Source: a virus. Taken from it: 43,587 nucleotides of DNA. Of the stretch, positions 32,050 through 40,743 are shown piece by piece; the stretch's first letter is position 1; the number at the start of each line of letters is the position of its first letter. The notes beneath the pieces are model-generated. The model saw nothing but the letters and a program-made list of their open reading frames with translations, was not told the origin of the DNA and ran no database searches. The DNA lies in IMG/VR virus record IMGVR_UViG_3300031578_000110, positions 1 through 43,587 of that record; one strand, written 5' to 3'. A program made the position numbers and the translations under genes.

Positions 32050-33116
32050 AAATTAATAAGGAAATATTATTAGATGCATTAAAAAAGTGTATGCCTGGTA
32101 TAGATCTATTGGATAAAATGATGGTTGGATCGGATTGTTTTTATTTTAAAAATGGATATGTATATAGTTTGAATAATACATGTTCCGTAGTTATTCATTT
32201 AGGTGATGATTTAAAAGAATTAAATGGATGTGTAAAAGCAGATGAATTTCACAAAATAATATCAAAATTATCAGGTGATATTATTTTAGATGTAGATGAT
32301 ACAAATTGGAATATTAAATGTGGAAAAGCAAAAATTACAATTGCATTATTAGAAAAAAATATGAATCGTTTCATAGAAGAAATAAATGCAGAAGAAAAAA
32401 TATATGAAGATTTACCAATTACTTTTTTTAATAACATAAAAATATGTAGAATAGAAAATAATAATACTGAAAAAAATGGTATATATATATCTGAAAAAAG
32501 TATAACGGCTACAAATGGAATGTGTATATCATGGTTAGATATAAAAAATGATGTTCATTCATTTTGGATGGATGAAAATAGATTATCTAAACTATTAAAA
32601 TTTGAAGGTATTGTATCTAAAATATATATAGATAATTCAAGAATTTATTTTTCTTCTGAAAACAATAATGTATTTTTTTCATTTGGAAGATTGATTGATT
32701 CTAATTATCCATTTGAAAAAAGTATGAATGTATATAATGATATTATTGAAAAAGAAAATGTAATAGAAGGTGTTTTACCTGTTCAAATGTTACTACTAAT
32801 AGATAAAGCATCATCTTTTTCTACAAATATAAATTCATATAATGCTATATGTCTAAAAATAGATAGTAAAAAAATTGAATGTTCATCAAAAAGGAGTACT
32901 GGAAGTTACAATGAAACAATTACATGGAATTGTGAAACAAAAAATAAATTTGAACCTATGACTATATATGTAAGTCCGGAGTTTTTTAAAGCTGGATTAA
33001 ACATAAGTAGTAAAATATGTATAAAACAATTTGGTAAAAAAACATGTGTTTTATTTATAAAAGATAATTATACATATGTTATGTCTAACTATATGACAGA
33101 AGAAGAGGATAAATAA
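32046..33116 (+). CDS. DNA sliding clamp, DnaN-like
   Basis: A 356-residue protein with the length and repeating beta-alpha-beta pattern of bacterial beta clamps (about 366 residues, three similar domains). The segment YPFEKSMN and the C-terminal beta strands ending in YTYVMSNYM fit. It would hold the phage polymerase on DNA. The presence of a clamp loader at 37264-38196 supports this reading. Sequence is divergent, so the call rests on length, pattern and context. Confidence 0.7.
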   Translation: MKINKEILLDALKKCMPGIDLLDKMMVGSDCFYFKNGYVYSLNNTCSVVIHLGDDLKELNGCVKADEFHKIISKLSGDIILDVDDTNWNIKCGKAKITIALLEKNMNRFIEEINAEEKIYEDLPITFFNNIKICRIENNNTEKNGIYISEKSITATNGMCISWLDIKNDVHSFWMDENRLSKLLKFEGIVSKIYIDNSRIYFSSENNNVFFSFGRLIDSNYPFEKSMNVYNDIIEKENVIEGVLPVQMLLLIDKASSFSTNINSYNAICLKIDSKKIECSSKRSTGSYNETITWNCETKNKFEPMTIYVSPEFFKAGLNISSKICIKQFGKKTCVLFIKDNYTYVMSNYMTEEEDK

Positions 33117-33548
33117 ATGAAGATAATGGAAGATATTAGATTTAGATATTCAGTTAAAAAAGAAAGTGGATATTATTTTGCAAAAATATTCACTTTAAAA
33201 CAAATAGAAAATGGGGATATTAAACAATGGATAAAAGCAAATTGTATATATAATGAAGATGTTATAAATAAAGATCAATATATAGGTATACATGATAGTA
33301 GTAAAGAAAAAAGGGAATTGTATGAAAATGATATTGTCGAAGTATATATTGATTATGATTTTATTACAGATATATTATCAGTAATTGGTGTAATCACATA
33401 TGATGGAGAAGAATGTTGTTATTATATTGATTTTCCTAAATGGGGAATGTATAAGCCTTTAAATTCCCTTATTGATGAGGGAATAATTAAAAAAGGAAAT
33501 TATTATATGGATGTTGCTTTATTAGAATTAGAAGAAGAGGAGAAATAA
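33117..33548 (+). CDS. YopX-like small protein
   Basis: A 143-residue protein with the YopX-type stretch DQYIGIHDSSKEKRELYENDIVEV followed by a beta-rich region, seen in many phage and prophage proteins of unknown function. ATG 33117 has GAGG about 10 bases upstream; an ATG at 33126 is weaker. Function not known. Confidence 0.65.
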   Translation: MKIMEDIRFRYSVKKESGYYFAKIFTLKQIENGDIKQWIKANCIYNEDVINKDQYIGIHDSSKEKRELYENDIVEVYIDYDFITDILSVIGVITYDGEECCYYIDFPKWGMYKPLNSLIDEGIIKKGNYYMDVALLELEEEEK

Positions 33549-33553
33549 ATATT

Positions 33554-33850
33554 ATGGAAAAGTGTTTTAAATGTGGTTTTAAGCATTATGATTTTGAGGA
33601 TTGTCTAACAACTTTTTTATTTTTATATGGGGATTATTATGGTGGTGAATGGCAAACAATAGGTGCATATAGTTTTGAGGATGCTGCTGAAAGGGCAGCA
33701 ATAGAAATAAATGAAGATGAAAATAATACAGGTGTAATAATAAAAAAAATAAGTATTGCTAATTATGATAGTACAGTTATAAAATATTTTTCTGTTGATG
33801 CTCGTGTAGAATTAAATTATTATACTAAAAAATTAGAGGAAAACAAATAA
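33554..33850 (+). CDS. Small CxxC-containing protein, unknown function
   Basis: A 98-residue protein with CFKC (about residues 4-7) near the start and an acidic, helical middle. It overlaps the next gene by one base (TAATG). Possibly a metal-binding accessory of the polymerase; no further evidence. Confidence 0.6.
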   Translation: MEKCFKCGFKHYDFEDCLTTFLFLYGDYYGGEWQTIGAYSFEDAAERAAIEINEDENNTGVIIKKISIANYDSTVIKYFSVDARVELNYYTKKLEENK

Positions 33851-36357
33851 TGCCACAAGGATTTTTTAAAGAGTTAGACATAACACCAATTAAAAATAAA
33901 TCTCATAATAGAATAATGGATTGTAGTGATTGTGGATTAAATAGAAACTGTAAATCATCTGAAATAATAAAAGTAAAAGGTGAAGGTAAAAAAAGAATAT
34001 TGATTGTTGGTACATGTCCGGAAAAAACAGAACATATAGATTTATTAAATGAACATATAAAAAATATAGATCGTGATTATTGGATGACAAATGCTGTTAT
34101 ATGTAACACTCCCGATAATAGATTACCTACAAAAAAAGAAATAAAGATATGTCATCAATTTTTATTAAAAACAATAGAAACATATAATCCTAAAACTATT
34201 ATTGTAATGGGTGATATAGCATTAAATAGTATAATAGGTGATAGAATTTCTGGACGAATAAAAAATGTTTCTTTTTCAGATTGGGTAGGTGAAAGAATAC
34301 CAGATCAGCATTTACAAAAATGGATATGTCCTATATATGATATCGGTTATATACTACAAAATGATAGGGATAGAGTATTAAAAAGAAACTGGATTGATTC
34401 TATTGAAAAAGCAATAAAAACTATAGATGATGCTTTTTATATTCATAATTATGAATCCGATGTTATCATTATTAAAGATGTAAATGAGGCTATAAAATGT
34501 ATTAAAGATATAAAAAATAAAAAAGTACCATTTGCATTTGATTATGAAACCGATGGATTAAAACCATATAGTAAAGGACATTGTATATATTCAGTATCTA
34601 TTTCAGATGGATTATTTTCTTATGCTTTTCCATTTTTTGATAATGATGATTTTAAGAATGTATTTAAAAAGTTAATTTGCTCACCGCATGCATTACCTAT
34701 AGCACAAAATATTAAATTTGAGGAAATGTGGACTAACATTATATTAAATGGAACTATTAAAAATAGAACATGGGATACAATGATAGGTCAATCTGTACTG
34801 GATAATAGAAAAACAACACAATTAAAATTCTGGACATATATACGATATGGTGTAATAGGTTATGATGAGGATGTTGACAAGTATTTAAAAAGTAATGATA
34901 AAAGTACAAATTCTTTTAATGAAATTGAAAATGCAATAATAGATAAAGTATTATTATATAATGGATTAGATTCTTTATTCACATATAAATTATATGAATA
35001 TCAAATAAGTAATATAAAAGGTAATTTATTAGATGCATATAATCTTTTTATTAAAGGAAATAGATGGTTATTAAAATGTCAAAATAATGGTATTAGATTA
35101 GATATAGAACAAATAGAAAAAAATAAAAATGAAATAAGTAATAATTTAAAATTATTAAAAGAAGAAATAAAAAATGATAGTATATTAAAAAAATGGGATA
35201 AGGATGAACCATTTGAATTTAATAAACCAGATAAATTAAGATATTTATTATTTAATATATTGAAAATTAAAAAAGGTAAAAAAACTAATAAAGGTAGTTT
35301 ATCTGTTAATCACGCATCTTTAGAAAAAATAAAGTTACCAATTATAAAAAATATACTTGAATATAGAAAATGGGAAAAAGTATTGAGTACATATATTATG
35401 CCATATTTACGGGAACATACAGATAGTATTATACATCCATTTTTTAATTTAGGTACAAGCAGAAAGGGAAAAGGAGTTGTTACATATAGATCATCATGTG
35501 ATTCACCTAATCTACAAAATGTACCAAATAGAAATAAAGAAGTAAAAAACATGGTACGTACACCTATTATAGCACGAAAAAATCATAAATTAGTAGAATG
35601 GGATTTTAAAGGGATGGAAGTTTCTATTGCAGCATGTTATAATCATGATCCAGTGTTAATAAAATATTTAGAAGATCCTTTGTCCGATATGCATAGAGAT
35701 TGGGCGAGTGAATTATTTATAAAAGATAAATGTGATATAGATAAAAAAGAAAGATATATAGGAAAAAATGGTTTAGTATTTCCTGAATTTTATGGTAGTT
35801 ATTATGTGGATATTGCAAAAGAAGTATGGATTGTTTTACCAGAAAGTACATTAAATCATTTAAAAAGTAAAGGTATTATTTCATATGAAGATTTTGAAAG
35901 TCATGTACAAAAAATAGAATCTAAATTTTGGGAAACATTTTCTGTATATGGTGAATGGAAAAAAGAAACATATAGAGATTATGAGAAAAAAGGATATGTA
36001 GATTTATTTACCGGTTTTAGATGTTATGGGCCTATGAAATATAATGAAGTAATAAATTATAGAATACAAGGAACAGCTTTCCATTGTTTATTGTATACGT
36101 TAAATCATGTTATGGAAAGAATGGAAAATAAAGGTATTAGTGATAGTTATATTATAGGACAAATTCATGATTCTATGTTAGGTGATATTTTACTGGAAGA
36201 TGAAAATTCTATAGATAAAATGATATGGTATTATGGCACTCAAAAAATAAGGGAAGATTGGGAATGGATAATAGTACCATTAAGGATAGAAAAAGAAAGT
36301 TCAGAAATAAATGGTAATTGGGCAGAAATGAAAGATTGTGGTTATTTAGAGTTTTAA
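33850..36357 (+). CDS. Family A DNA polymerase with uracil-glycosylase-like N-terminus
   Basis: An 835-residue protein. Residues about 20-190 resemble a type IV uracil-DNA glycosylase: CSDCGLNRNC (Cys25, Cys28, Cys34), then ILIVGTCPEKTE. Canonical GEAPG and HPS motifs are degenerate. The 3'-5' exonuclease starts with FAFDYETDG (Asp231, Glu233). Polymerase motifs are VEWDFKGME (about 581), KNGLVFPEFYGSYY (about 638) and IHDSMLGD (about 771). It is the phage replicative polymerase. Whether the N-terminal domain has activity or is a structural remnant is open. Confidence 0.9.
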   Translation: MPQGFFKELDITPIKNKSHNRIMDCSDCGLNRNCKSSEIIKVKGEGKKRILIVGTCPEKTEHIDLLNEHIKNIDRDYWMTNAVICNTPDNRLPTKKEIKICHQFLLKTIETYNPKTIIVMGDIALNSIIGDRISGRIKNVSFSDWVGERIPDQHLQKWICPIYDIGYILQNDRDRVLKRNWIDSIEKAIKTIDDAFYIHNYESDVIIIKDVNEAIKCIKDIKNKKVPFAFDYETDGLKPYSKGHCIYSVSISDGLFSYAFPFFDNDDFKNVFKKLICSPHALPIAQNIKFEEMWTNIILNGTIKNRTWDTMIGQSVLDNRKTTQLKFWTYIRYGVIGYDEDVDKYLKSNDKSTNSFNEIENAIIDKVLLYNGLDSLFTYKLYEYQISNIKGNLLDAYNLFIKGNRWLLKCQNNGIRLDIEQIEKNKNEISNNLKLLKEEIKNDSILKKWDKDEPFEFNKPDKLRYLLFNILKIKKGKKTNKGSLSVNHASLEKIKLPIIKNILEYRKWEKVLSTYIMPYLREHTDSIIHPFFNLGTSRKGKGVVTYRSSCDSPNLQNVPNRNKEVKNMVRTPIIARKNHKLVEWDFKGMEVSIAACYNHDPVLIKYLEDPLSDMHRDWASELFIKDKCDIDKKERYIGKNGLVFPEFYGSYYVDIAKEVWIVLPESTLNHLKSKGIISYEDFESHVQKIESKFWETFSVYGEWKKETYRDYEKKGYVDLFTGFRCYGPMKYNEVINYRIQGTAFHCLLYTLNHVMERMENKGISDSYIIGQIHDSMLGDILLEDENSIDKMIWYYGTQKIREDWEWIIVPLRIEKESSEINGNWAEMKDCGYLEF

Positions 36358-36390
36358 ACTATATAAATATTATAAGGAGAAATAAATATT

Positions 36391-36615
36391 ATGAAAACAT
36401 TAACTGTTGCTGAAATAAAACATAAGGTATTTGAATGGGAAGATTTTTATGGTTAGGATATTGTACAGACTGATTTAATTAAAAAAGCAAAGTCAAAAAA
36501 AGTTATAAAAGAAATTATAAATAATCATATACGATGGTTGCAAGATCAAAATATTGATGCTATAAAACATGCAGAGCAATTTATAGAAGAATTAGGATTA
36601 AAATATATATTATAA
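36391..36615 (+). pseudogene. Small gene interrupted by one TAG
   Basis: A reading frame of 74 sense-plus-TAG codons runs from ATG 36391 to TAA 36615 with a single in-frame TAG at 36454-36456 (codon 22). AAGGAGA precedes it and another follows, as for normal genes. The first part is MKTLTVAEIKHKVFEWEDFYG; the second part begins DIVQTDLI and is helical with no start codon after the TAG. It is a broken gene, an assembly error, or a read-through/suppressed gene. TAG otherwise acts as a normal stop in several genes here. Confidence 0.55.
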
Positions 36616-36628
36616 GGAGAAATAAATT

Positions 36629-37267
36629 ATGAATTATGTTGATCAATTTTTTAGATGGAATTGCAAAGATGATATTATGAAAGCAGTTCCTAATTTTGGA
36701 AGTAAACCAATGAAAGAAATTACAGAGGCAATGGCCATTAGAAACATGGTAAGTGAAATAGTGATAAAAGAAAAAAATAAAATGAAATATAGTATAATAG
36801 ATTTATGTGCCGGTGTAGGATTAGCAGGAATATTTTGTGTATATACATTACCAGTTATGGAAGTTATAGGAATTGATAAACAAAAAAGAATAAAAAATGA
36901 TTATTTAAAAATTAAAAGATATGGTTTTTTTGAAATAAATATATATAATAATTCATTTATAAATATATCTATTCCTACTATTTTAGTTAGTGTGCATCCT
37001 TGTAAAAAGTTAGCTGAAAAAGTTATTGATATATATTGTGAAAATGATAATATTGAATATTTGTTTTTAATGCCTTGTTGTGGTGGTGGTGATGTGCATG
37101 ATTCTTTTATTGAAAATAAATTAGGAAAGTATGTTGATTGGTGTTACTATTTAAAAGAAAGAATAATAAATAATAGTAAAAGTATTATTAAAATTAAAGA
37201 AGACATTAAGATTATGTCACCTAAAAATATAATAATTAGTGCAAGAAAGGAGAAAATTAAAATATGA
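36629..37267 (+). CDS. SAM-dependent methyltransferase-like protein
   Basis: A 212-residue protein with a Rossmann motif, IIDLCAGVGLAGIF then VIGIDKQ (about residues 56-85). A second motif, SVHPCKKLAEKVID then YLFLMPCCGGG (about 117-152), resembles Methyltransf_32-type proteins with HPC and PCC. The substrate (protein, RNA or small molecule) is unknown. It overlaps the clamp loader gene by four bases (ATGA). Binding site: AAGGAGA. Confidence 0.6.
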   Translation: MNYVDQFFRWNCKDDIMKAVPNFGSKPMKEITEAMAIRNMVSEIVIKEKNKMKYSIIDLCAGVGLAGIFCVYTLPVMEVIGIDKQKRIKNDYLKIKRYGFFEINIYNNSFINISIPTILVSVHPCKKLAEKVIDIYCENDNIEYLFLMPCCGGGDVHDSFIENKLGKYVDWCYYLKERIINNSKSIIKIKEDIKIMSPKNIIISARKEKIKI

Positions 37268-38196
37268 ATTTATATCGAAAATATCGACCGACTACATTTG
37301 ATGAAATGTATGGAAATGAGGAGACTATAGAAAGTCTACAAAATGAATTAAAGAAAAAAGATAAATCCCATGTGTATTTATTTACCGGACAAAGTGGATG
37401 CGGAAAAACTACGGTTGCCCGTATCATGGCCAATGAATTGCATGCAAGTGAAATGGGTATAGTTGAAATAAATTCCAGTAATAATAGAGGTATTGACACG
37501 GCAAGATCTATAATAGAACAAATGCAAGGATACCCTATTGATGGAAATATATGGGTATTTATTATTGATGAGGTGCATAAAACTACAAATGAGTACCAAA
37601 ATGCAATGTTAAAACCATTAGAAGATACACCTTCTCATGTGTATTTTATTTTATGCACTACTAATCCTGAAAAACTAATAAAAACAGTAAAAAGCAGATG
37701 CACTCATCATGTTTTTAATTCATTACCAGAAAATGATATTTATAAATTACTTGTAAGAGTACATAAAAAAGAAAGTGGAAAATTAGATAAAAATATATTA
37801 AAAAAAGTATCTGAAAATTGTAATGGTTCACCGAGAAAATCACTTGTATTATTAGAAAAAATTATTGGAATGGAAGATGAAAAGAAAATATTAAAAATAA
37901 TAAAGGATGGAGTAGATGAGGATAATGAAAAGGAAATAAAAAAAATAGGCTATATGTTATTAAATGGTAATTCATCATGGAATAGTGTTTGTGAAATATT
38001 AAATCAATTAAAAGATGAAAAGGTTGAAATTGAAAAAATAAGATATATGATACTTGGCTATATGCAAGCAGTTTTATTAAAGGGAAGTCAAAATAATAAA
38101 GCTGCATCTATTATGAGTAATTTTATAGAACCATTTTATAATAGTGGTTTTTCTGGATTAGTGTTGGCTTGTTATGATTCTTTATATTCTAATTAG
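37264..38196 (+). CDS. dnaX: Clamp loader subunit, DnaX-like AAA+ ATPase
   Basis: A 310-residue AAA+ protein with the conserved start LYRKYRPTTFDEMYGNE, Walker A GQSGCGKT (residues 42-49), Walker B IIDEVHK (about 100-106), sensor TTN and the Arg-finger SRC motif (144-146). The zinc-binding Cys of bacterial DnaX are missing, which is usual in phage versions. It loads the beta clamp on DNA. No separate delta subunit is seen in the window. It ends in TAG inside a 42-bp tandem repeat. Confidence 0.9.
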   Translation: MNLYRKYRPTTFDEMYGNEETIESLQNELKKKDKSHVYLFTGQSGCGKTTVARIMANELHASEMGIVEINSSNNRGIDTARSIIEQMQGYPIDGNIWVFIIDEVHKTTNEYQNAMLKPLEDTPSHVYFILCTTNPEKLIKTVKSRCTHHVFNSLPENDIYKLLVRVHKKESGKLDKNILKKVSENCNGSPRKSLVLLEKIIGMEDEKKILKIIKDGVDEDNEKEIKKIGYMLLNGNSSWNSVCEILNQLKDEKVEIEKIRYMILGYMQAVLLKGSQNNKAASIMSNFIEPFYNSGFSGLVLACYDSLYSN

Positions 38197-38274
38197 AAAG
38201 GAGGTATAATAAAAATATGAGTATTATTGAGGAATTAGAAAGGAGGTATAATAAAAATATGAGTATTATTGAGG
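38191..38274 (+). repeat. 42-bp tandem duplication carrying a ribosome binding site and start
   Basis: The unit 38191-38232 is repeated exactly at 38233-38274 (AATTAGAAAGGAGGTA then AATATGAGTATTATTGAGG). It includes the last codon and stop of the clamp loader, AAAGGAGG and an ATG. The next gene therefore has two in-frame starts 14 codons apart, each with a good binding site. The identical copies suggest a recent event. Confidence 0.95.
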
Positions 38275-38612
38275 AATTTGAAAAATTATGTGATAGAATG
38301 AAAAATGAAATACAAATAAATAAAGATTTATCTTTTGATTTGTGTATTATGTATGAAAAAGATGCAATTAAAAAGATAGTAGATGAATGTGAAAAAAGTG
38401 AATTATACACTAATTCAGAAAAAGCAAGAAAGGAGTATTGGAAAGGTATAAATGAAATAAAAGAAGAAACAAAAAATAAAGATAAATTATATTCTATTAT
38501 TTTTTCAGATTTATTAAATAAAATAAATAACAGACTTACAGATATGCATATGTATGGTATTATTGTTTTATTATTACCGTTGGTATATAAAGCAATAGTT
38601 GAAAATAAATAA
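38217..38612 (+). CDS. Small helical protein with duplicated N-terminus, unknown function
   Basis: A 131-residue helical, Glu/Lys-rich protein. The first 14 residues are repeated (MSIIEELERRYNKN, then MSIIEEFEKL) because of the 42-bp DNA duplication, so a 117-residue form from ATG 38259 is equally likely. The rest ends in a hydrophobic helix (MYGIIVLLLPLVYKAI). No family recognised. Confidence 0.6.
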   Translation: MSIIEELERRYNKNMSIIEEFEKLCDRMKNEIQINKDLSFDLCIMYEKDAIKKIVDECEKSELYTNSEKARKEYWKGINEIKEETKNKDKLYSIIFSDLLNKINNRLTDMHMYGIIVLLLPLVYKAIVENK

Positions 38613-38633
38613 TTTTATAAGGAGAATAATTTT

Positions 38634-39113
38634 ATGAGTAGAATTGATTTAGAAGATTTTAAAAATGTAATTAAAGTAGATCGTTTTAATTTACATGTGG
38701 ATTGTGAAATTCAAGCTGTAGCAGTTGATTACTGGAATGATAAACAATCTGATATTAAAAAAGAAAAAGAATATGCAGAGATTGAATTGGATGTATTGCT
38801 AAGTAGTAAGGAATTAGAATATAGGGAAAATCCACCTGAAAAGATGAAAGTTACAGATGCAGCAATTAAAGCATTAGTTGTAGTTGATTTGGATATTATA
38901 AAGCAAAAGAAGAAAGTAATTGAATTAAAATTTAAATTAAATGATTTAGATAATAAACGAAATGCATTGGAACATAGAAAATCTATGTTAAAAAACCTTG
39001 TTTCTTTATATGGATTTGGATATTATTCTTTACCGGAAGGTAAGAATACAAATACAGATCAAATAAAGGAAGAAATGATGGCTGAAAAGAAACGTAGAAA
39101 GGAGAATAAATAA
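38634..39113 (+). CDS. Helical protein before the SSB; possible recombination mediator
   Basis: A 159-residue helical protein with heptad-like stretches and the segment ENPPEKMKVTDAAIKALVVVD, a pattern I associate with phage recombination mediators near gp32-type SSB genes (UvsY-like). Its position just before a gp32-like SSB and RecA-like gene supports such a role, helping the recombinase displace SSB. Similarity to UvsY itself is not clear, so this is tentative. Confidence 0.5.
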   Translation: MSRIDLEDFKNVIKVDRFNLHVDCEIQAVAVDYWNDKQSDIKKEKEYAEIELDVLLSSKELEYRENPPEKMKVTDAAIKALVVVDLDIIKQKKKVIELKFKLNDLDNKRNALEHRKSMLKNLVSLYGFGYYSLPEGKNTNTDQIKEEMMAEKKRRKENK

Positions 39114-39114
39114 T

Positions 39115-40191
39115 ATGAAGAAGAAAAAGAAAGATAAAGGGTATAACACAAGTTATGATAATAGAGGTGGTGACTCAAGAAAATTAATTTTTGATTTACC
39201 AGATAATATTCCTATTTATAATATTAAAGAAGGTAGTAATTCAATTATAATTTTGGCATGGGAAATACAATCGAAAAAAAATCCAATGGTTGTTAAGCAA
39301 CATAGATCAATTGGTGATTGGGCATTTGAAATGGATGTATTTGTTCATATGTTAAGTAAACCATCTAAAATGGATATTTTTTGTCTTAATAGAAATTATG
39401 GTACATCTGAATCATTATGTGATTATGCCAAGGAATTATATGATAGTGGAAAAGAAAAAGAGTATTCATTTATAAAAGCAAAAAGAAGAGTTTATTACTG
39501 GATACTTGATCCTAATGATCTTGATAAAGGTATAAAGTTTTTTAGTCCAGGAAGTCAAATGTACTTTGGAAAAGAACTTATAGAGGAAGCAAATGAATGT
39601 TCTAAAGGTGAAAGTATTATTGATTTCTCAGCCGATGGTGATAATGATATTTATATTGTAAAGTTTAGAGCAGTAAAAGAAGAAATAGGTAAATCAAGTT
39701 ATCTTAAATATAAAAGTTTTAAATTTATAAATATAGAAAATGATGAAGTTGATAATGCTAAGGATATAAAAAAAGCTGTTGAAAAAGCAATGGAAAATAT
39801 TGTTTCACTTGATATTTTGTTAGTTGTAAAAACAGAAGATGAAATAAAAAAATTAATGTATTTAGAAGAAGATGATAATGATGATGATGAAGAAGAAGAA
39901 GAAGAAAAAGAGGAAAAGAAAAATAAAAAAAGTAAAAGTAATGATGATGAAGATGAAGAAGAAGAAGAAAAAGAGGAAAAGAAAAATAAAAAAAGTAAAA
40001 GTAATGATGATGAAAATGAAGAAGAAGAAAAAGAGGAAAAGAAAAATAAAAAAAGTAAAAGTAATGATGAATGTCCTCATGATTTAGTATTTGGGAAAGA
40101 TTTTGAAAAAGAAAAATTATGTAATAAATGTGATTTGTGGGAAGAATGTTGTGATGAACATGCAGCAATAAAAAAGAGGAATAAAAAATAA
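39115..40191 (+). CDS. gp32-like single-stranded DNA-binding protein with repeated acidic tail
   Basis: A 358-residue protein with a basic N-terminal end (KKKKKDKG), a central aromatic-rich core (residues about 20-245) and a C-terminal tail. The tail begins with an acidic stretch, then three tandem repeats of about 20 residues with DDxxEEE...EEKKNKKSKSN (DNA repeats about 39884-40066). It ends in CPHDLVFGKDFE and CNKCDLWEECC. This end is reminiscent of phage SSB C-termini. It would protect single-stranded DNA and contact replication proteins through the acidic tail. Confidence 0.75.
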   Translation: MKKKKKDKGYNTSYDNRGGDSRKLIFDLPDNIPIYNIKEGSNSIIILAWEIQSKKNPMVVKQHRSIGDWAFEMDVFVHMLSKPSKMDIFCLNRNYGTSESLCDYAKELYDSGKEKEYSFIKAKRRVYYWILDPNDLDKGIKFFSPGSQMYFGKELIEEANECSKGESIIDFSADGDNDIYIVKFRAVKEEIGKSSYLKYKSFKFINIENDEVDNAKDIKKAVEKAMENIVSLDILLVVKTEDEIKKLMYLEEDDNDDDEEEEEEKEEKKNKKSKSNDDEDEEEEEKEEKKNKKSKSNDDENEEEEKEEKKNKKSKSNDECPHDLVFGKDFEKEKLCNKCDLWEECCDEHAAIKKRNKK

Positions 40192-40192
40192 T

Positions 40193-40591
40193 ATGTTTAA
40201 AAATGATGATGATAGACTTTGGATTAGTAAAAAAGAAGCACTTAATTTATTGAAAGAACATGACCGGAAGATAACCTCTTCCGGTCTTAGATATTTGTCC
40301 CACAAATATGATTTTGAAAGAGTACATGAGGATGATTTTCATAGAGAATATAATATACTTAAACTTAAAGAGTATATTGAATTGGATTATAATAATTTAA
40401 TAAAAGATGGATTTATAAGTATTAAAGATTATTCTATTAAATATGATATACCAGTATCAAGTATTTATTATTTTCTTAAAAAAGGAATAGTTGAAATACA
40501 AAGAATGGAAACATTAAGAAAATGTTTTTTTAATGAAAAAGAATTTACTAAGAAATATAGTGAATATAAAGAAAGGAAGAAAAGAAAATGA
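40193..40591 (+). CDS. Small protein with two helix-turn-helix-like segments
   Basis: A 132-residue protein. The first segment (WISKKEALNLLKEHDRKITSSGLRYLSHKY) and the second (FISIKDYSIKYDIPVSSIYYFLKKG) both fit helix-turn-helix patterns, so it probably binds DNA as a regulator. A GC-rich dyad lies inside the gene (40262-40286). It stands between the SSB and RecA-like genes. Target unknown. Confidence 0.55.
   Translation: MFKNDDDRLWISKKEALNLLKEHDRKITSSGLRYLSHKYDFERVHEDDFHREYNILKLKEYIELDYNNLIKDGFISIKDYSIKYDIPVSSIYYFLKKGIVEIQRMETLRKCFFNEKEFTKKYSEYKERKKRK
40262..40286 (+). repeat. GC-rich 9-bp dyad inside a coding region
   Basis: GACCGGAAG (40262-40270) and CTTCCGGTC (40278-40286) are perfect inverted repeats around 7 bases. 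They stand out from the AT-rich surroundings and force rare GC-rich codons such as CGG. It may be a protein-binding site or RNA hairpin. Confidence 0.6.
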
Positions 40592-40743
40592 AATGTAATA
40601 TTTTTTATGTTGTATGGTTTATAATTTTATGTATAATGATTAGTATAATTTTAATAGGAATAATTATAAATGACTATTATGTATTGTTAAATAATAAATT
40701 AGATACGTTAATTGAAAGGATAGAATATAATGAAACAAAATAA
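40588..40743 (+). CDS. Very small membrane protein
   Basis: A 51-residue protein with one membrane segment (residues about 5-28, IFYVVWFIILCIMISIILIG) and a charged tail. It overlaps the RecA-like gene by 14 bases. AAGGA-like GGAAG lies upstream. Possibly an envelope-modifying protein; unknown. Confidence 0.6.
   Translation: MKCNIFYVVWFIILCIMISIILIGIIINDYYVLLNNKLDTLIERIEYNETK

Noticed and set aside
36391-36615. General reassignment of TAG to an amino acid
   Set aside because: TAG ends several other genes at sensible positions directly before the next start, so only this gene is affected.
39872-40087. Reading frames made of long Met/Lys or Phe/Ile runs on both strands
   Set aside because: They are out-of-frame shadows of the acidic repeats in the SSB-like gene.
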